Counted from the stretch's first letter, positions 27,543-37,735 are shown. The stretch is 64,000 bases of DNA from MED-G105 sp039025235 (GCA_039025235.1 JBCCOS010000005.1:200675-264674), one strand, 5' to 3'. Program-made: numbers and translations. Notes: a model not told the origin generated them from the letters alone.

Positions 27543-28955
27543 ATGTCACTGGCTGCTATATGTCGAGCGCTCGGGATCGGGATCCTTATACTCGCTGTTG
27601 CAATGGTTATCCCCCTTGCTGGCGCGTTGACGCGTGAGAGTGAACCGGCGGCGCCATACTTGTTCTCAATGGCGCTTGCTGTCTTTGCAAGCGGACTGTT
27701 TATTGTTGTTGGTAGTGCGTCCCGTGAACCGCGTGGTGATATACGCGAAGCGATGGGGTTCGTCTTTTTGTGGTGGCTCATTGCCCCTGTGTTTGGCGCT
27801 GCGCCATTCATATTATCAGGCGCAGGTGTAATTGACTCATATTTTGAAGCGGTATCCGCGTTGACAACGACGGGGGCGTGGCTGTCTGAGGTGTCCGCTC
27901 GAGAATTGGGCTCAGGCATGCTTTGGCGCGCATCGATGCAATGGATCGGGGGATTGGTATCTCTTTCCATTGCTTCTGCTATATTTGTACAGCCCATATT
28001 TTTTGGTGTAGAAACCCCCACAACGACCGTTGGGCGTCCCGAGCACAGTTCTTATTTTGATACCCTGATAAGGGCTTTTATCTATTTTGCGCCACCTTAC
28101 GCAGCGCTTACTGGATTGTGCTTTGGTTCACTTTCCCTTGCCGGTGAGACGCCGATCCACGCTGCTGCAACCGCATTGTCGTTAGTCGCATCTGGCGGAT
28201 TTTATGGCGGTGCTGTGCCCGTTGGCGAGCAGGGGGGCTATGAAACGTCGCTGCTGATTGCCGGCGTTACCCTTCCTTTTGTATTTCTGAGTGGGATCAG
28301 TTTCGCTCTGATTGCTGCCGCCGCCCGCGGTAGGCTCAAACGTATTTCTGACTTTGAAACCGGGGCGTTCGCCCTGGTTGTTCTTACCCTGGGGGTCATT
28401 TTATGGATCTTGGTTGGTCAGAATAGCGGGACAAGCTTTCTTCATCAGGTTTTTAACGCTGCTAGTTTGATGTCGACGAATGGTGTCATCATTGGTGACT
28501 CGCCAGGGTTAGCGATCGCTTTAATTGCCGTCGTTATTGGAGGATCCGCAATATCAACGGTCGGTGGGCTAAAAATTTTGCGATGGCTCGTTCTGTTCCG
28601 GCGTGTCCGTGATGAGGTGCGCCAATTGATTTCGCCGCGTGCCGTTTTCGGGCGGCGTTTTGTGTCAGATGAAATTGGTGTTTGGATTCATTTTCTGGCA
28701 TTCACGTTCGCCATTGGTGCTCTTACCCTCTTGTTGACCGCCGGCGGGAACAGCTTTGAGCTGTCGGTCGCCGCTGCGGCCGCAATTCTGGCGAATGCTG
28801 GCCCTGTCTTGGTTCTCGCAGAAGGGGGGAGCGAGGGGTATCTAGTATTTGAGGAAATCTGGCTGAGGCTTGTTCTATGCCTTGGCATGATGCTTGGCCG
28901 CATTGAAACTGTCGCTGCGCTGGTTATCTTCAACCGATCATTTTGGAGATCTTAA
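27543..28955 (+). CDS. trkH: Trk potassium uptake channel TrkH
   Basis: TrkH is the inner-membrane potassium-translocating subunit with four pseudo-repeated M1-P-M2 units. Pore-loop-like segments include ALTTTGAWLSEVS, SLVASGGFYGGAVP and ASLMSTNGVIIGD. MQWIGGLVSL and IGGSAISTVGGLKILRW match conserved stretches. The protein has 470 residues and many hydrophobic helices. The ATG at 27543 lies 30 bp after trkA. Some pore filter residues differ slightly from the canonical TTTG, so ion selectivity is not proven by sequence alone. Confidence 0.93.
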   Translation: MSLAAICRALGIGILILAVAMVIPLAGALTRESEPAAPYLFSMALAVFASGLFIVVGSASREPRGDIREAMGFVFLWWLIAPVFGAAPFILSGAGVIDSYFEAVSALTTTGAWLSEVSARELGSGMLWRASMQWIGGLVSLSIASAIFVQPIFFGVETPTTTVGRPEHSSYFDTLIRAFIYFAPPYAALTGLCFGSLSLAGETPIHAAATALSLVASGGFYGGAVPVGEQGGYETSLLIAGVTLPFVFLSGISFALIAAAARGRLKRISDFETGAFALVVLTLGVILWILVGQNSGTSFLHQVFNAASLMSTNGVIIGDSPGLAIALIAVVIGGSAISTVGGLKILRWLVLFRRVRDEVRQLISPRAVFGRRFVSDEIGVWIHFLAFTFAIGALTLLLTAGGNSFELSVAAAAAILANAGPVLVLAEGGSEGYLVFEEIWLRLVLCLGMMLGRIETVAALVIFNRSFWRS

Positions 28956-28959
28956 AGCG

Positions 28960-29823
28960 ATGGCACGCATTGCCTATGCAAACGGCGTCTATGCTCCGAT
29001 ATCAGCCCCCATGATTTGCGCTGAAGATCGTGGTTATCAATTTTCTGATGGTGTCTATGAAGTTCTTTTATTGGTAGACGGACTGCTTTGGGATGCCCCA
29101 GGGCATCTCGCGCGTTGGCAAAGGTCTTTGGACGAACTGGAAATTGCGGCACCAATGTCTGAGCCCGCTATGCGTTCAATCATTCGCCAGGTGGTCAGAC
29201 GCAACCGCTTACGCAATGCCCTTATTTATATGCAAGCGACGCGCGGTATCATGAGCAGGAACCATGTTTATCCGCAACCGGCTGCGCCTAGTTTCGTGGT
29301 GACTGCCCGGCCTTTTGACCTTTCGGCGTCCCATGCGAAAGCAGAAAAAGGCGTAAAACTGATGACGGCGCCGGATATTCGTTGGTCGCGTGCTGACATA
29401 AAGTCGATTTCGCTTCTGCCCAATGTCTTAGCAAAAGAGAAAGCCCGCCAGTCCGGCGCAGCAGAAGCCATGTTCCATCGTGACGGTATTGTAACCGAAG
29501 GGGGCTCAACCAACATCTGGATGGTCGATGACCATGGGGCTATTCGTACCCATCCGCTCAGTCGTCGAATTCTTGGGGGGATAACGCGGGCCAGCGTTGT
29601 TCAGTGTGCGCAAGAAATGCAAATGACTGTCTTAGAGGATGCTTTCACCCTTGATGACGCGAAATCAGCCAGGGAAGTTTTTATAACGTCTGCAACGTCC
29701 TTGGTGATTCCGGCAACCCATATTGATGAAACACCCATATCGGATGGGGAGCCTGGACCGGTTGCGACGGCATTGCGTGAGTCATATGAGCGTTATTGCC
29801 GAAACACAGGCATATGCCCTTAA
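28960..29823 (+). CDS. dat: Class IV (D-amino acid type) aminotransferase
   Basis: A PLP-dependent fold-IV aminotransferase, usually annotated D-alanine aminotransferase. It begins RIAYANGVYAPISAPMICAEDRGYQFSDG and contains the catalytic lysine in LLPNVLAKEKARQSGA. The cofactor-binding EGGSTNIWMVDD and the ILGGITRASV segments are also present. The start at 28960 lies 4 nt after the trkH stop; GGAG lies 11 nt upstream. The placement between trkH and hfq is conserved. True substrate (D- or branched-chain amino acids) cannot be fixed from sequence. Confidence 0.9.
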   Translation: MARIAYANGVYAPISAPMICAEDRGYQFSDGVYEVLLLVDGLLWDAPGHLARWQRSLDELEIAAPMSEPAMRSIIRQVVRRNRLRNALIYMQATRGIMSRNHVYPQPAAPSFVVTARPFDLSASHAKAEKGVKLMTAPDIRWSRADIKSISLLPNVLAKEKARQSGAAEAMFHRDGIVTEGGSTNIWMVDDHGAIRTHPLSRRILGGITRASVVQCAQEMQMTVLEDAFTLDDAKSAREVFITSATSLVIPATHIDETPISDGEPGPVATALRESYERYCRNTGICP

Positions 29824-30091
29824 CGGTTCATTTTATGTTTTGCTGACCGCCATGCACGCACATCGGAGTGGAAAAAAGCCCACGTCAAAAACGGGTAAGA
29901 GGCGCCCTGTAAGGTTTCCGACTGTTATAAAAAATTGCAATCGCTCCTCATATTCGACAACATTGTATTGCGGTGCAAAATAGCACCGTTCCCTAGGGCC
30001 TTTTGCGTCGTTGATGGAACGGAACCATCAACCGCACAGACTGATCCGCCAAGCGCTCCAGCGTCGTGAGAAAAAAGCAAGCCGAGCTAAA

Positions 30092-30334
30092 ATGAGTGAA
30101 AAAAAACAGAATCTTCAGGACGTGTTTCTCAATCACGTGAGAAAAGAAAAAATAGCCGTCACGATTTTTTTGGTGAATGGAGTGAAATTGCAGGGTGTTG
30201 TTACTTGGTTCGATAATTTCTGCGTATTACTTCGCCGAGATTCGCAAAACCAATTGGTCTATAAGCATGCTATTTCTACCGTGATGCCAGCACAGCCGAT
30301 TGCGTTATGGGACAATGAAACTGATGATGAATGA
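30092..30334 (+). CDS. hfq: RNA chaperone Hfq
   Basis: Hfq is the hexameric Sm-like chaperone for small RNA-mRNA pairing. The 80-residue protein has the Sm1 core (NLQDVFLNHVRKEKIAVTIF, LVNGVKLQGVVTWFDNFCVL) and Sm2 with the YKHAIST motif. The ATG at 30092 is chosen since upstream codons in the same frame encode a basic stretch not found in Hfq. hflX follows after about 270 bp. Confidence 0.97.
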   Translation: MSEKKQNLQDVFLNHVRKEKIAVTIFLVNGVKLQGVVTWFDNFCVLLRRDSQNQLVYKHAISTVMPAQPIALWDNETDDE

Positions 30335-30391
30335 TGCTTTGGTCCTTAATGTCGAAAACGTTCATATTGAGATATTCATCAAAGCATTTTT
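30334..30391 (+). terminator. Possible terminator after hfq
   Basis: An 8-bp stem ATGCTTTG (30334-30341) / CAAAGCAT (30380-30387) begins at the hfq stop and is followed by a five-T run. The loop of ~38 nt is long, so efficiency is uncertain. Confidence 0.4.
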
Positions 30392-30600
30392 GGTCGAAAA
30401 AGATTGAGCAACACCGCTCGACATGTTGTTTTGAACTTTAGCACTGTTTATCGACAGTAAAGTTTTTGAGAGCCAAGTCATTATTGCGAATGGGCCGATA
30501 GGTAATATTTTCATGTAATGAATTGTTGGACTTGATTTTATCACAGTTTTTGCTGGTTATTCTATTTTTGCTGACCACCGTGAATGAGGTTGTGTTTCGA

Positions 30601-32103
30601 GTGTCACAGCGCAGCACTGCAAATCGAGAAAAGACTTTTGAAACGCGCGCGCAACAGCAAACGGCGTATGTTATTCGGCCCTATAATCGTTCCCATAAAA
30701 TAGCTGGGTCGGATCCCAATGCTGACCGGCGTGATCCGGAAGCTTGCCTTGAAGAAGCATGCGGCCTTGCACGTGCTATTGACCTCAATGTCGTGGGCGC
30801 TGATGTTGCAGCCATTGTAAGGCCAAGACCTTCCACACTTTTTGGTGAGGGGAAGGTTTCGGAGGTAAGTGATCGCCTTGATGCTTTTGACCAGCGGCCC
30901 GACTTGGTCGTTGTCGATGGAGCGCTGAGTCCAATTCAGCACCGTAACCTCGAGAAAATTTGGAATTGTAAGGTCCTAGACCGCACGGCCTTAATTCTTG
31001 AAATCTTCGGTGCGCGGGCGTCTACGGCTGAAGGACGCATTCAAGTTGAATTAGCCCATTTGACGTATCAACGCTCGCGGCTCGTTCGGTCCTGGACCCA
31101 CCTTGAACGACAGCGTGGCGGCGCTGGATTTCTCGGTGGACCAGGCGAAAGACAAATTGAATCCGACAGACGGGCGCTTGCGGTCAAAATTGATCGGCTG
31201 AAACATCGTTTGGAACAGGTCCGCCGTACACGAAGCTTACAGCGCGCAAAGCGTAAGCGAGCGCCCCAAGCCGTGATTGCACTTGTTGGATATACAAATG
31301 CCGGGAAATCCACGCTGTTTAATAGAGTAACGCGATCCGATGTGAAGGCACAGGATCTTTTGTTTGCAACACTCGATCCAACAATGCGTGCAGTGGAGCT
31401 TCCCGCTGGTGAGACAATTATTTTATCGGATACTGTTGGCTTCATCTCTGAACTGCCGACACAATTAATTGCAGCATTCCGCGCGACACTTGAAGAGGTT
31501 TGCGAGGCGGATGTGATTGTTCATGTGCGTGATATCTCTCATCCTGATACCGACGCCCAGCGTGATGATGTCCTAAAAGTTCTCGCTACCTTGGGGGTTG
31601 GTGTCGAACATATAAAAGAACCACAGGACAACCAATCCGAAATACATCCCCCCGTCATAGAGGTATTGAATAAAATAGACCTGCTTGAAGTGGAAGACCG
31701 ATTAACAATAGAAGCGGTGGCAATGCAAAATGCTACAGTCTTCAAAGATGAGAGCGATACGATACCGACCTTAGAGGCGCCCTTGCAAGTATGTCTGTCG
31801 GCAGAAACAGGGGAAGGCGTTTCCCAGCTGATTGATCATATCAACACCCTTATAACGAAAGCTAGGCTATGTTATGCGGTATCTGTTGGAGCGGCCGATG
31901 GTGCTGCGCGAGCATGGTTGTATGAACATGGTGATGTCGAGAAAGTAATTTCGGGCAACGTCGATCAGATGCAAAAAGAGAATGACCAAGATATTTTTAT
32001 CGTCCGGTTAGACGATAAAAATTTCGGACAGCTAACGAAAAAATTTCCATCCTTAAATATTGCTATCCATACGGCAATGATCCGTGAACAGCAGATCGCA
32101 TGA
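30601..32103 (+). CDS. hflX: GTPase HflX
   Basis: HflX is a ribosome-binding GTPase that splits stalled ribosomes under stress. Residues include the HflX N-domain (DLNVVGADVAAIV, STLFGEGKVSEV), the glycine-rich RQRGGAGFLGGPGERQIESD, the G1 motif GYTNAGKSTLFN, G3 DTVGF and G4 NKID. The start is uncertain: a TTG at 30523 would add a hydrophobic segment, while GTG codons at 30592 and 30601 give normal HflX-like N-termini. The stop overlaps the next ATG (ATGA), so the two genes are coupled. Its position after hfq is conserved. Confidence 0.93.
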   Translation: MSQRSTANREKTFETRAQQQTAYVIRPYNRSHKIAGSDPNADRRDPEACLEEACGLARAIDLNVVGADVAAIVRPRPSTLFGEGKVSEVSDRLDAFDQRPDLVVVDGALSPIQHRNLEKIWNCKVLDRTALILEIFGARASTAEGRIQVELAHLTYQRSRLVRSWTHLERQRGGAGFLGGPGERQIESDRRALAVKIDRLKHRLEQVRRTRSLQRAKRKRAPQAVIALVGYTNAGKSTLFNRVTRSDVKAQDLLFATLDPTMRAVELPAGETIILSDTVGFISELPTQLIAAFRATLEEVCEADVIVHVRDISHPDTDAQRDDVLKVLATLGVGVEHIKEPQDNQSEIHPPVIEVLNKIDLLEVEDRLTIEAVAMQNATVFKDESDTIPTLEAPLQVCLSAETGEGVSQLIDHINTLITKARLCYAVSVGAADGAARAWLYEHGDVEKVISGNVDQMQKENDQDIFIVRLDDKNFGQLTKKFPSLNIAIHTAMIREQQIA

Positions 32104-32942
32104 CAATCGACCCTATTCGTGTTTCTGAAATTCTCAAATCACTGAGTGAAACAATCATCATGCCACAATATGGTCGATTGTTATCAACTGATATTGAGCA
32201 AAAGACTTCTCCAACTGACCTCGTTACACGCGTCGATAAAGAGGCCGAGGCCTATCTGGTGGAGGCACTAAAACCTTTGATACCAAATGCGATGTTTGTC
32301 GGGGAAGAAGCAGCCTCTGAAGACCCCTCTATTGTTGCTGCCCTCCAAAGCCCGGGTGTGGTTTGGGTCATTGATCCAATAGATGGTACCAGAAACTACA
32401 TCAATAAAGTCAATGAGTTCGCCGTGATTCTTGCGCTTGTCGAGAATGGAGTCACAAAAATGGGTTGGATCTATGCTTGCCCAGACGATGCCTGCGCCAT
32501 TGCTGTACGGGATAAAGGGGCAACATGGCGAGGAGGCGCTATCCGAGTCGCGCACTCGGGAGAGGGCCCTCCTACGGGGTTTCGTTCGATCGGCTGGCTT
32601 GGCGACGCAGAGCGCAAGCGTCTTACTGATCGTCTGAAGAAAAATACCTTTACGAAACCAGGGCATTGCTCGGCCTATGCTTATCTAAAGCTCGCGTTTG
32701 GTGCTGTTGATTTCAAATTATCAAGTAGAATTCACCCATGGGACCATGCAGCCGGCGTTCTTCTACTTGAGGAACTTGGTGGTCGGACTGCGTTTTTGAG
32801 CCACCACGAGAATGCTCTTGATGGTGTGGATATTCCCGAGAACGGCGCGGACTATCACCCTTGCAATAGCATCGATCACCCGCTGTTAGCTGTTGCTCCT
32901 GGCCGGGATTGGCAGGCTATATCCGCACTGCTTGGATACTAA
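32100..32942 (+). CDS. Inositol monophosphatase family protein
   Basis: A 280-residue Mg-dependent phosphatase of the inositol monophosphatase/CysQ superfamily. The metal site is complete: GEEAASED, then WVIDPIDGTRNY with the DPxDGT motif, and IHPWDHAAGVLLLEELGG near the C-terminus. Its substrate could be inositol phosphate, PAP or histidinol phosphate; no motif settles this. It overlaps hflX by 4 nt and is followed by an inverted repeat at 32943-32969. Confidence 0.92.
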   Translation: MTIDPIRVSEILKSLSETIIMPQYGRLLSTDIEQKTSPTDLVTRVDKEAEAYLVEALKPLIPNAMFVGEEAASEDPSIVAALQSPGVVWVIDPIDGTRNYINKVNEFAVILALVENGVTKMGWIYACPDDACAIAVRDKGATWRGGAIRVAHSGEGPPTGFRSIGWLGDAERKRLTDRLKKNTFTKPGHCSAYAYLKLAFGAVDFKLSSRIHPWDHAAGVLLLEELGGRTAFLSHHENALDGVDIPENGADYHPCNSIDHPLLAVAPGRDWQAISALLGY

Positions 32943-32969
32943 TTGGAATTTGATTAATTCGAATTCCAA
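32943..32969 (+). terminator. Weak hairpin after the IMPase gene
   Basis: The perfect arms TTGGAATT (32943-32950) and AATTCCAA (32962-32969) start right after the stop codon, with an AT-rich loop and no T-run. It is a plausible but weak terminator. Confidence 0.4.
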
Positions 32970-33069
32970 CACAACTCCTTCCTGAAAACCTCGGCATACA
33001 TGACTGATGGCATGTCTTGCTTTAGTGAGATCAATCACCCACTCTCAACCTATTTTTTGGGGACCGTGC

Positions 33070-34821
33070 GTGACATCAGACAGGCGAACTCTTTTGAAGA
33101 CTGCTGTATTGGGTGCAACGGCAACGCTAGCGCCTGGTTGTTCGCGCGAAAAACTAGCGCGTTGTACGCCGCTGAACGCTATTAGTGATGTCGACAATAC
33201 TGAGATAAACATCGATACAATAAGACAAGCAGAAAAACTTCAAAGTATTTCTTATACAGATGAAGAGCGATTGCAGGTATTGGTTGAGGCGGAGGACCGT
33301 CTCAGTCGTATAGCGTCGCTCCGTCAGCACTCCTTTACTCAAAATGCACTACCGTCGCATACCTTTAATCCGAAGCTACCCAATAGTGGAATTCGATCGC
33401 AGAAAAATACTTTTTCGTTTAGCGCGTATTCAAAGAAAACTCCGCCAACCTCAGATCACGATATTGTCTTTGCAGATCTTAAGACACAAGGTGAATTAAT
33501 CCGAAGTGGAGCGCTCTCCAGCATTCAGCTAACGGAAATGTACCTTAACCGAATAGACCAACACGATCCGACCTTAAGGGCATTTATCACAGTCACGGCG
33601 GATCAGGCTCGGAAGCAGGCCAGGAAGGCGGATAGCGAGCTTGGAATTGGGCGGGATCGCGGGCCACTGCATGGGCTGCCGTTTGGGCTTAAGGATATTG
33701 TTGATACCAAGAATATCCCAACGACTTGGGGCGCAAAGCCAAACATGGACCGTGTCCCGAAAAAAGATGCGGAGATCGTGCGAAAGCTTAAGCGGGCTGG
33801 TGCCGTGATGTTGGGAAAAACCAGCTGTGGTGCACTTGCTTATGGTGATGAATGGTTCGGAGGGCTCACACGAAACCCTTGGAATATTGATGAGGGCGCT
33901 AGTGGCTCGAGTGCTGGATCGTCAGCTGCGGTTGCCGCAGGGCTGTGTAGCTTTTCAATCGGTTCCGAGACCTTGGGATCTATCATTTCGCCATCTGAAC
34001 GGTGTGGCTGTGTCGGACTAAGACCGACCTTTGGACGGATTTCTCGCGCCGGTGTTATGTCGCTGGCGTGGTCATTGGACAAAATCGGACCAATGGCACG
34101 TGGCGTCGAAGACGCCGCCGCGGTGCTTTCAGCGCTAAATGGATATGATGCAGATGACCCCTCTACAGCACGGATGGGGTTTTCCTATGATGCAAAAACC
34201 GATCTAAAGGCATTGAGGATAGGGTATGTTCCGGAGTGGTTTGAACGCGGCGATCAGACCGATAGATCCGTACTGAAACTTCTTAAAGACCTTGGGTGTC
34301 AAGTTAGTCGGTTTCCCTGGCCGAAAGGAAATTTTGATTCTTTAATTGAAATTCTGCATGTCGAAGCTGCCGCTAATTTTGCAGAATACACTCTTTCAAA
34401 TACGGATGATGATCTAAATTCCCAGTTAAATCATTCGTGGCCGAACAAATGGCGTTCTGCCCGCTTTGTTTCGGCGGTTGATTATCTTCAAATAGATCGA
34501 TTGAGGCGTTCATTAATGATTCAGCTTTCTGACGCTTTTAAGTCCTTTGACGTGTTAATCGGGCCCCATTACGCGGGTGATGCGTTACTCGCTACGAATT
34601 GTGCTGGGTATCCTCAGATGTGCGTGCCGGTCGGTTTTGCGCAAACGCCAAGTCGCAATCTTTTTAATCAACCTCTGAACGGTGCTGTGACAGAAACATT
34701 TCAGACTCCCCGAGGTATCAGCCTATGGGGCGGATTGTTTCAGGAAGGACCAATGATCGCATTGGCTGCGGCGCTACAGCGAACAACAACGATTTGGGGT
34801 AGTACACCGCCAGGCTTTTGA
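33070..34821 (+). CDS. Amidase family protein with Tat-type signal
   Basis: An amidase-signature hydrolase with the Ser-cisSer-Lys triad: Lys in LPFGLKDIVDTKN, and the glycine/serine region GASGSSAGSSAAVAAGL with its nucleophile downstream in GSETLGSIISPSERC. It uses a GTG start at 33070, with GGGGA 7 nt upstream. This gives a Tat-like signal with RRTLLK, a hydrophobic stretch and a cysteine in APGC at residue 24, so a periplasmic, possibly lipidated, protein of 583 residues. The ~130 residues before the amidase core are unusual. The substrate is unknown. Confidence 0.88.
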   Translation: MTSDRRTLLKTAVLGATATLAPGCSREKLARCTPLNAISDVDNTEINIDTIRQAEKLQSISYTDEERLQVLVEAEDRLSRIASLRQHSFTQNALPSHTFNPKLPNSGIRSQKNTFSFSAYSKKTPPTSDHDIVFADLKTQGELIRSGALSSIQLTEMYLNRIDQHDPTLRAFITVTADQARKQARKADSELGIGRDRGPLHGLPFGLKDIVDTKNIPTTWGAKPNMDRVPKKDAEIVRKLKRAGAVMLGKTSCGALAYGDEWFGGLTRNPWNIDEGASGSSAGSSAAVAAGLCSFSIGSETLGSIISPSERCGCVGLRPTFGRISRAGVMSLAWSLDKIGPMARGVEDAAAVLSALNGYDADDPSTARMGFSYDAKTDLKALRIGYVPEWFERGDQTDRSVLKLLKDLGCQVSRFPWPKGNFDSLIEILHVEAAANFAEYTLSNTDDDLNSQLNHSWPNKWRSARFVSAVDYLQIDRLRRSLMIQLSDAFKSFDVLIGPHYAGDALLATNCAGYPQMCVPVGFAQTPSRNLFNQPLNGAVTETFQTPRGISLWGGLFQEGPMIALAAALQRTTTIWGSTPPGF

Positions 34822-35221
34822 TTCAGAATAAGAACGGCGCGTTGTCTGGGCAAAGACACTGCGCACTACTACGGTGTGAACAGCGTGCTTCAAACTCTAT
34901 AACGGTTTGTAAAGACTGGATTTATTGCTCTGCATAAAAGCAAGATGAAAGAGCCTTTCGGATTGAGGCGGACGATCTCAATGGTCGGTATATCACAACA
35001 GTGAGCATAAAGTGACTTTGGAGAAACGCATTGGTACAATTTGAGCCACAGATGAAAGATTTTTGAAAGACTATCAGTCGTGCTAACTTACGCCGGACTT
35101 TACGTGATTAGAATCTTCATCGGATAAAAAGATACTGATGATCTGATGGTCTATCACCAAGGAACTGACTTTAGGCACCGGTGAAGGCCTGGCACGGGTG
35201 TCGAGTTGAAAAGAAATTAAA
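34822..35221. other. Gene-free region upstream of the subtilisin autotransporter
   Basis: About 400 bp of A+T-rich DNA with no gene, repeat or confident promoter. It must carry the promoter and ribosome binding site of the following protease gene. Confidence 0.4.
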
Positions 35222-37639
35222 GTGGGGCAAGCCGTGCGTAGTTATCATTTAGCGACATTGGCGCGTGAAATTTTGCAATCCCTAGGGATCGGTCCTATCT
35301 ACGCCGCTTGTCTTACCGTATTTCTGTCTGCTGCTTGCAGTTCTGGTGGTGGAGGAAATGACGACGTCGTGGTGACAGCGCCGCCTGTGGTTCAATCGCC
35401 GCAACCTGTCCAGGAACCTGACCCACGTTTTACGCCGCCGTCATCGGTGTTCGGAACGGCGGAATTTGACGTCAATTCTGAATTCGATCAGGTCAATGCA
35501 CGCTCGGCGTTTGAGGCGGGCATTAACGGCGACGGTGTATTGGTTGCGATCGTTGATTCAGGGATCAACGCAGATAATCCAGAGTTTGCCGGTCGTATTG
35601 ATCCACGAAGCGCGGATCTTTTGATTCCCTCGGTTGTCGGTCCATTGGATGCCCGCATTGGTGGCCCCGATATCACCGATATGGATGATCATGGTACACC
35701 AATTGCCGCACTAATTGGGGCGGCTCGAAATGGCATCGGCATGCAAGGTATTGCGCCAGAGGCGGATCTATTAATTTTTAGAGCTGATGATGATAGCGGT
35801 GCTGAACTTTCTATTCTGGGCGCTGCCGTGTTCGAAGGCGTCAGTCGTGCATCTGCCGCTGGCGCGGGTGTTCTGAATTTATCTATTGGATCGACAGCAG
35901 CCGATGCCCGACTTCAGTTTGGGAGTATTTTTGGTATCGCGGCAGGGGGCGATATCGTAACCGTTGTTGCTGCTGGTAATGATGGGACGGCAGATCCTGA
36001 TAATTCGGCCCTGGCGGCAATCGATCCGCAAGCTGATGGAACGGTGATCATTGCCGGTGCCGTGCGTGGAAACGGTAATAATACGATTGCAAGTTTCAGC
36101 GCCCGTGCTGGTGAAGGGGCAGAGTTCTTTTTGGTGGCACCTGGACTGTCCCTCAGTACTCCGGCAAACAATGACTCTGCAGAATTGGCATCGGCATTTT
36201 TTGCCGGGACCAGCGCATCAACACCGATTATTGCGGGGGCGGCGGCGCTTATTCGTCAGGTTTGGCCAGGATTGAGCGCACAAGAAGTTGTTGAAATTCT
36301 TCTAACATCGGCGACGGATCTCGGTGCGCCAGGCACGGATCCGATATATGGTCGCGGCCTCCTGAACATTGGTGCTGCTCTTGCCCCGTCAGGCGCTCTT
36401 TCGACGTCGTCCATTACGGGCTCTAGTATTATTCTTGGTGCAGAAAGTGGTTCATTATCCCCCGTCTTTGGTTCTGGTGTTCTTGAGCTTGGTGACGTGG
36501 TGGCACTTGATCGATTTAATCGCGACTTCAGCGTATCGCTCGGCGGGTCGCTTCGTTGGACCGAAAATCTTGCTGTTGACCCCATTGCCCTCGTCGATCC
36601 ATTTCGATCCATTCAACAAGCGACCCAAAATATCGGTGGCGCAACATTCAGCTTCTCTCTCCAGAATGAGACTTTTACAGAACAGTCTGTCGAAGCCTTA
36701 CTCCGTGCACCAGCGTTTGGCGATGACCGTGATACCGAGCAAGTGTTACGTTTCGCTATGAACAAAAAGCTTGATAGCCGATATGACATTGGCCTTGCTC
36801 AAGGGTTTGCCCCGCGTAATGCTGACCATATCTTAAGTGACGGTTCCGCGGTGAGCCCAGGTTCCATTTCTCGTGACGGCTTTAATGATCCCTACCTCGG
36901 GTTAGGTCAGTCGAGTGCCGTAACGCGCATGCGCACGCGATTGTTTGGCGCTGGTATTGATGTTTTCGCGGCGACGAGTGATCGCCGCAAAAGCTATCTT
37001 GATGACTTAAACACGATACAATCTGCACAAACATCAAATGTCCGAATCGGATTTAATTTTGGAAAACCGAAAGCGCGCTTCAGCCTACAATCTGGCGTTC
37101 GACAAGAAGAGGATGCAATTTTTGGTGCTCGGTTTGGTGGCGCTTTTGGCGAGGTTGCGGATAGCACGACCATTTATCAGTCTGCCGTTGCTGACCTTCA
37201 CATAACAGCGGGTTGGCGTATGCATGCCCGTGCGTCAGTAGGCTTGTCGGAGGTTCAGCTAACCGGACTCAATTCGTTTGGCGGGGAAATTAGCGGTTTA
37301 ACATCAACCCAATTTGCTGCTGGTCTTTATCGAAATGATCTTCTAACGAGGGGGGATAAGATTTCGTTGGCTGTACTCCAGCCATTGCGTATCGAATCCG
37401 GCGCTTATGTTTTTGACGGCGCTGTTGGTTTCGATCCGTTTCAAAATCAATTGAGTTTTGCCGAGCAGAGCTTAGACCTTAGTTCACCGACGCGGGAGAT
37501 CGACCTCGAAGCGCGGTATCAACTCTATCGCTTCCTTGGTAATGGTTTTCTTGAGGCAAGCCTTCTGCAGCAGTTTAATGCACTAGGCGGTGAACAGAAT
37601 GCGGTTACAGGTCTCATTAGAGCAGGGGGCGCATTCTAA
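35222..37639 (+). CDS. Subtilisin-like (S8) autotransporter serine protease, probable surface lipoprotein
   Basis: A 805-residue autotransporter. The N-terminus has a signal peptide ending in LSAAC (Cys39) followed by SSGGGG, which suggests lipidation. The S8 catalytic triad is intact: Asp in VAIVDSGIN, His in DDHGTPIAALIGA, and Ser in FAGTSASTPIIAGAAAL. A passenger of ~300 residues leads to a C-terminal barrel that ends in aromatic GGAF, the usual insertion signal. This domain order resembles NalP/SphB1-type proteases that cleave surface proteins. The start is a GTG with weak RBS; an alternative GTG lies at 35234. Confidence 0.88.
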   Translation: MGQAVRSYHLATLAREILQSLGIGPIYAACLTVFLSAACSSGGGGNDDVVVTAPPVVQSPQPVQEPDPRFTPPSSVFGTAEFDVNSEFDQVNARSAFEAGINGDGVLVAIVDSGINADNPEFAGRIDPRSADLLIPSVVGPLDARIGGPDITDMDDHGTPIAALIGAARNGIGMQGIAPEADLLIFRADDDSGAELSILGAAVFEGVSRASAAGAGVLNLSIGSTAADARLQFGSIFGIAAGGDIVTVVAAGNDGTADPDNSALAAIDPQADGTVIIAGAVRGNGNNTIASFSARAGEGAEFFLVAPGLSLSTPANNDSAELASAFFAGTSASTPIIAGAAALIRQVWPGLSAQEVVEILLTSATDLGAPGTDPIYGRGLLNIGAALAPSGALSTSSITGSSIILGAESGSLSPVFGSGVLELGDVVALDRFNRDFSVSLGGSLRWTENLAVDPIALVDPFRSIQQATQNIGGATFSFSLQNETFTEQSVEALLRAPAFGDDRDTEQVLRFAMNKKLDSRYDIGLAQGFAPRNADHILSDGSAVSPGSISRDGFNDPYLGLGQSSAVTRMRTRLFGAGIDVFAATSDRRKSYLDDLNTIQSAQTSNVRIGFNFGKPKARFSLQSGVRQEEDAIFGARFGGAFGEVADSTTIYQSAVADLHITAGWRMHARASVGLSEVQLTGLNSFGGEISGLTSTQFAAGLYRNDLLTRGDKISLAVLQPLRIESGAYVFDGAVGFDPFQNQLSFAEQSLDLSSPTREIDLEARYQLYRFLGNGFLEASLLQQFNALGGEQNAVTGLIRAGGAF

Positions 37640-37735
37640 GATCTTCTTTTGACGAAAGCAGGCATGAATGGTGTTGAAGTCTCTTACTGCTTCGCAGTTC
37701 ATGGAACGCAACGGCATTGAATTGAGTGGCGATGC

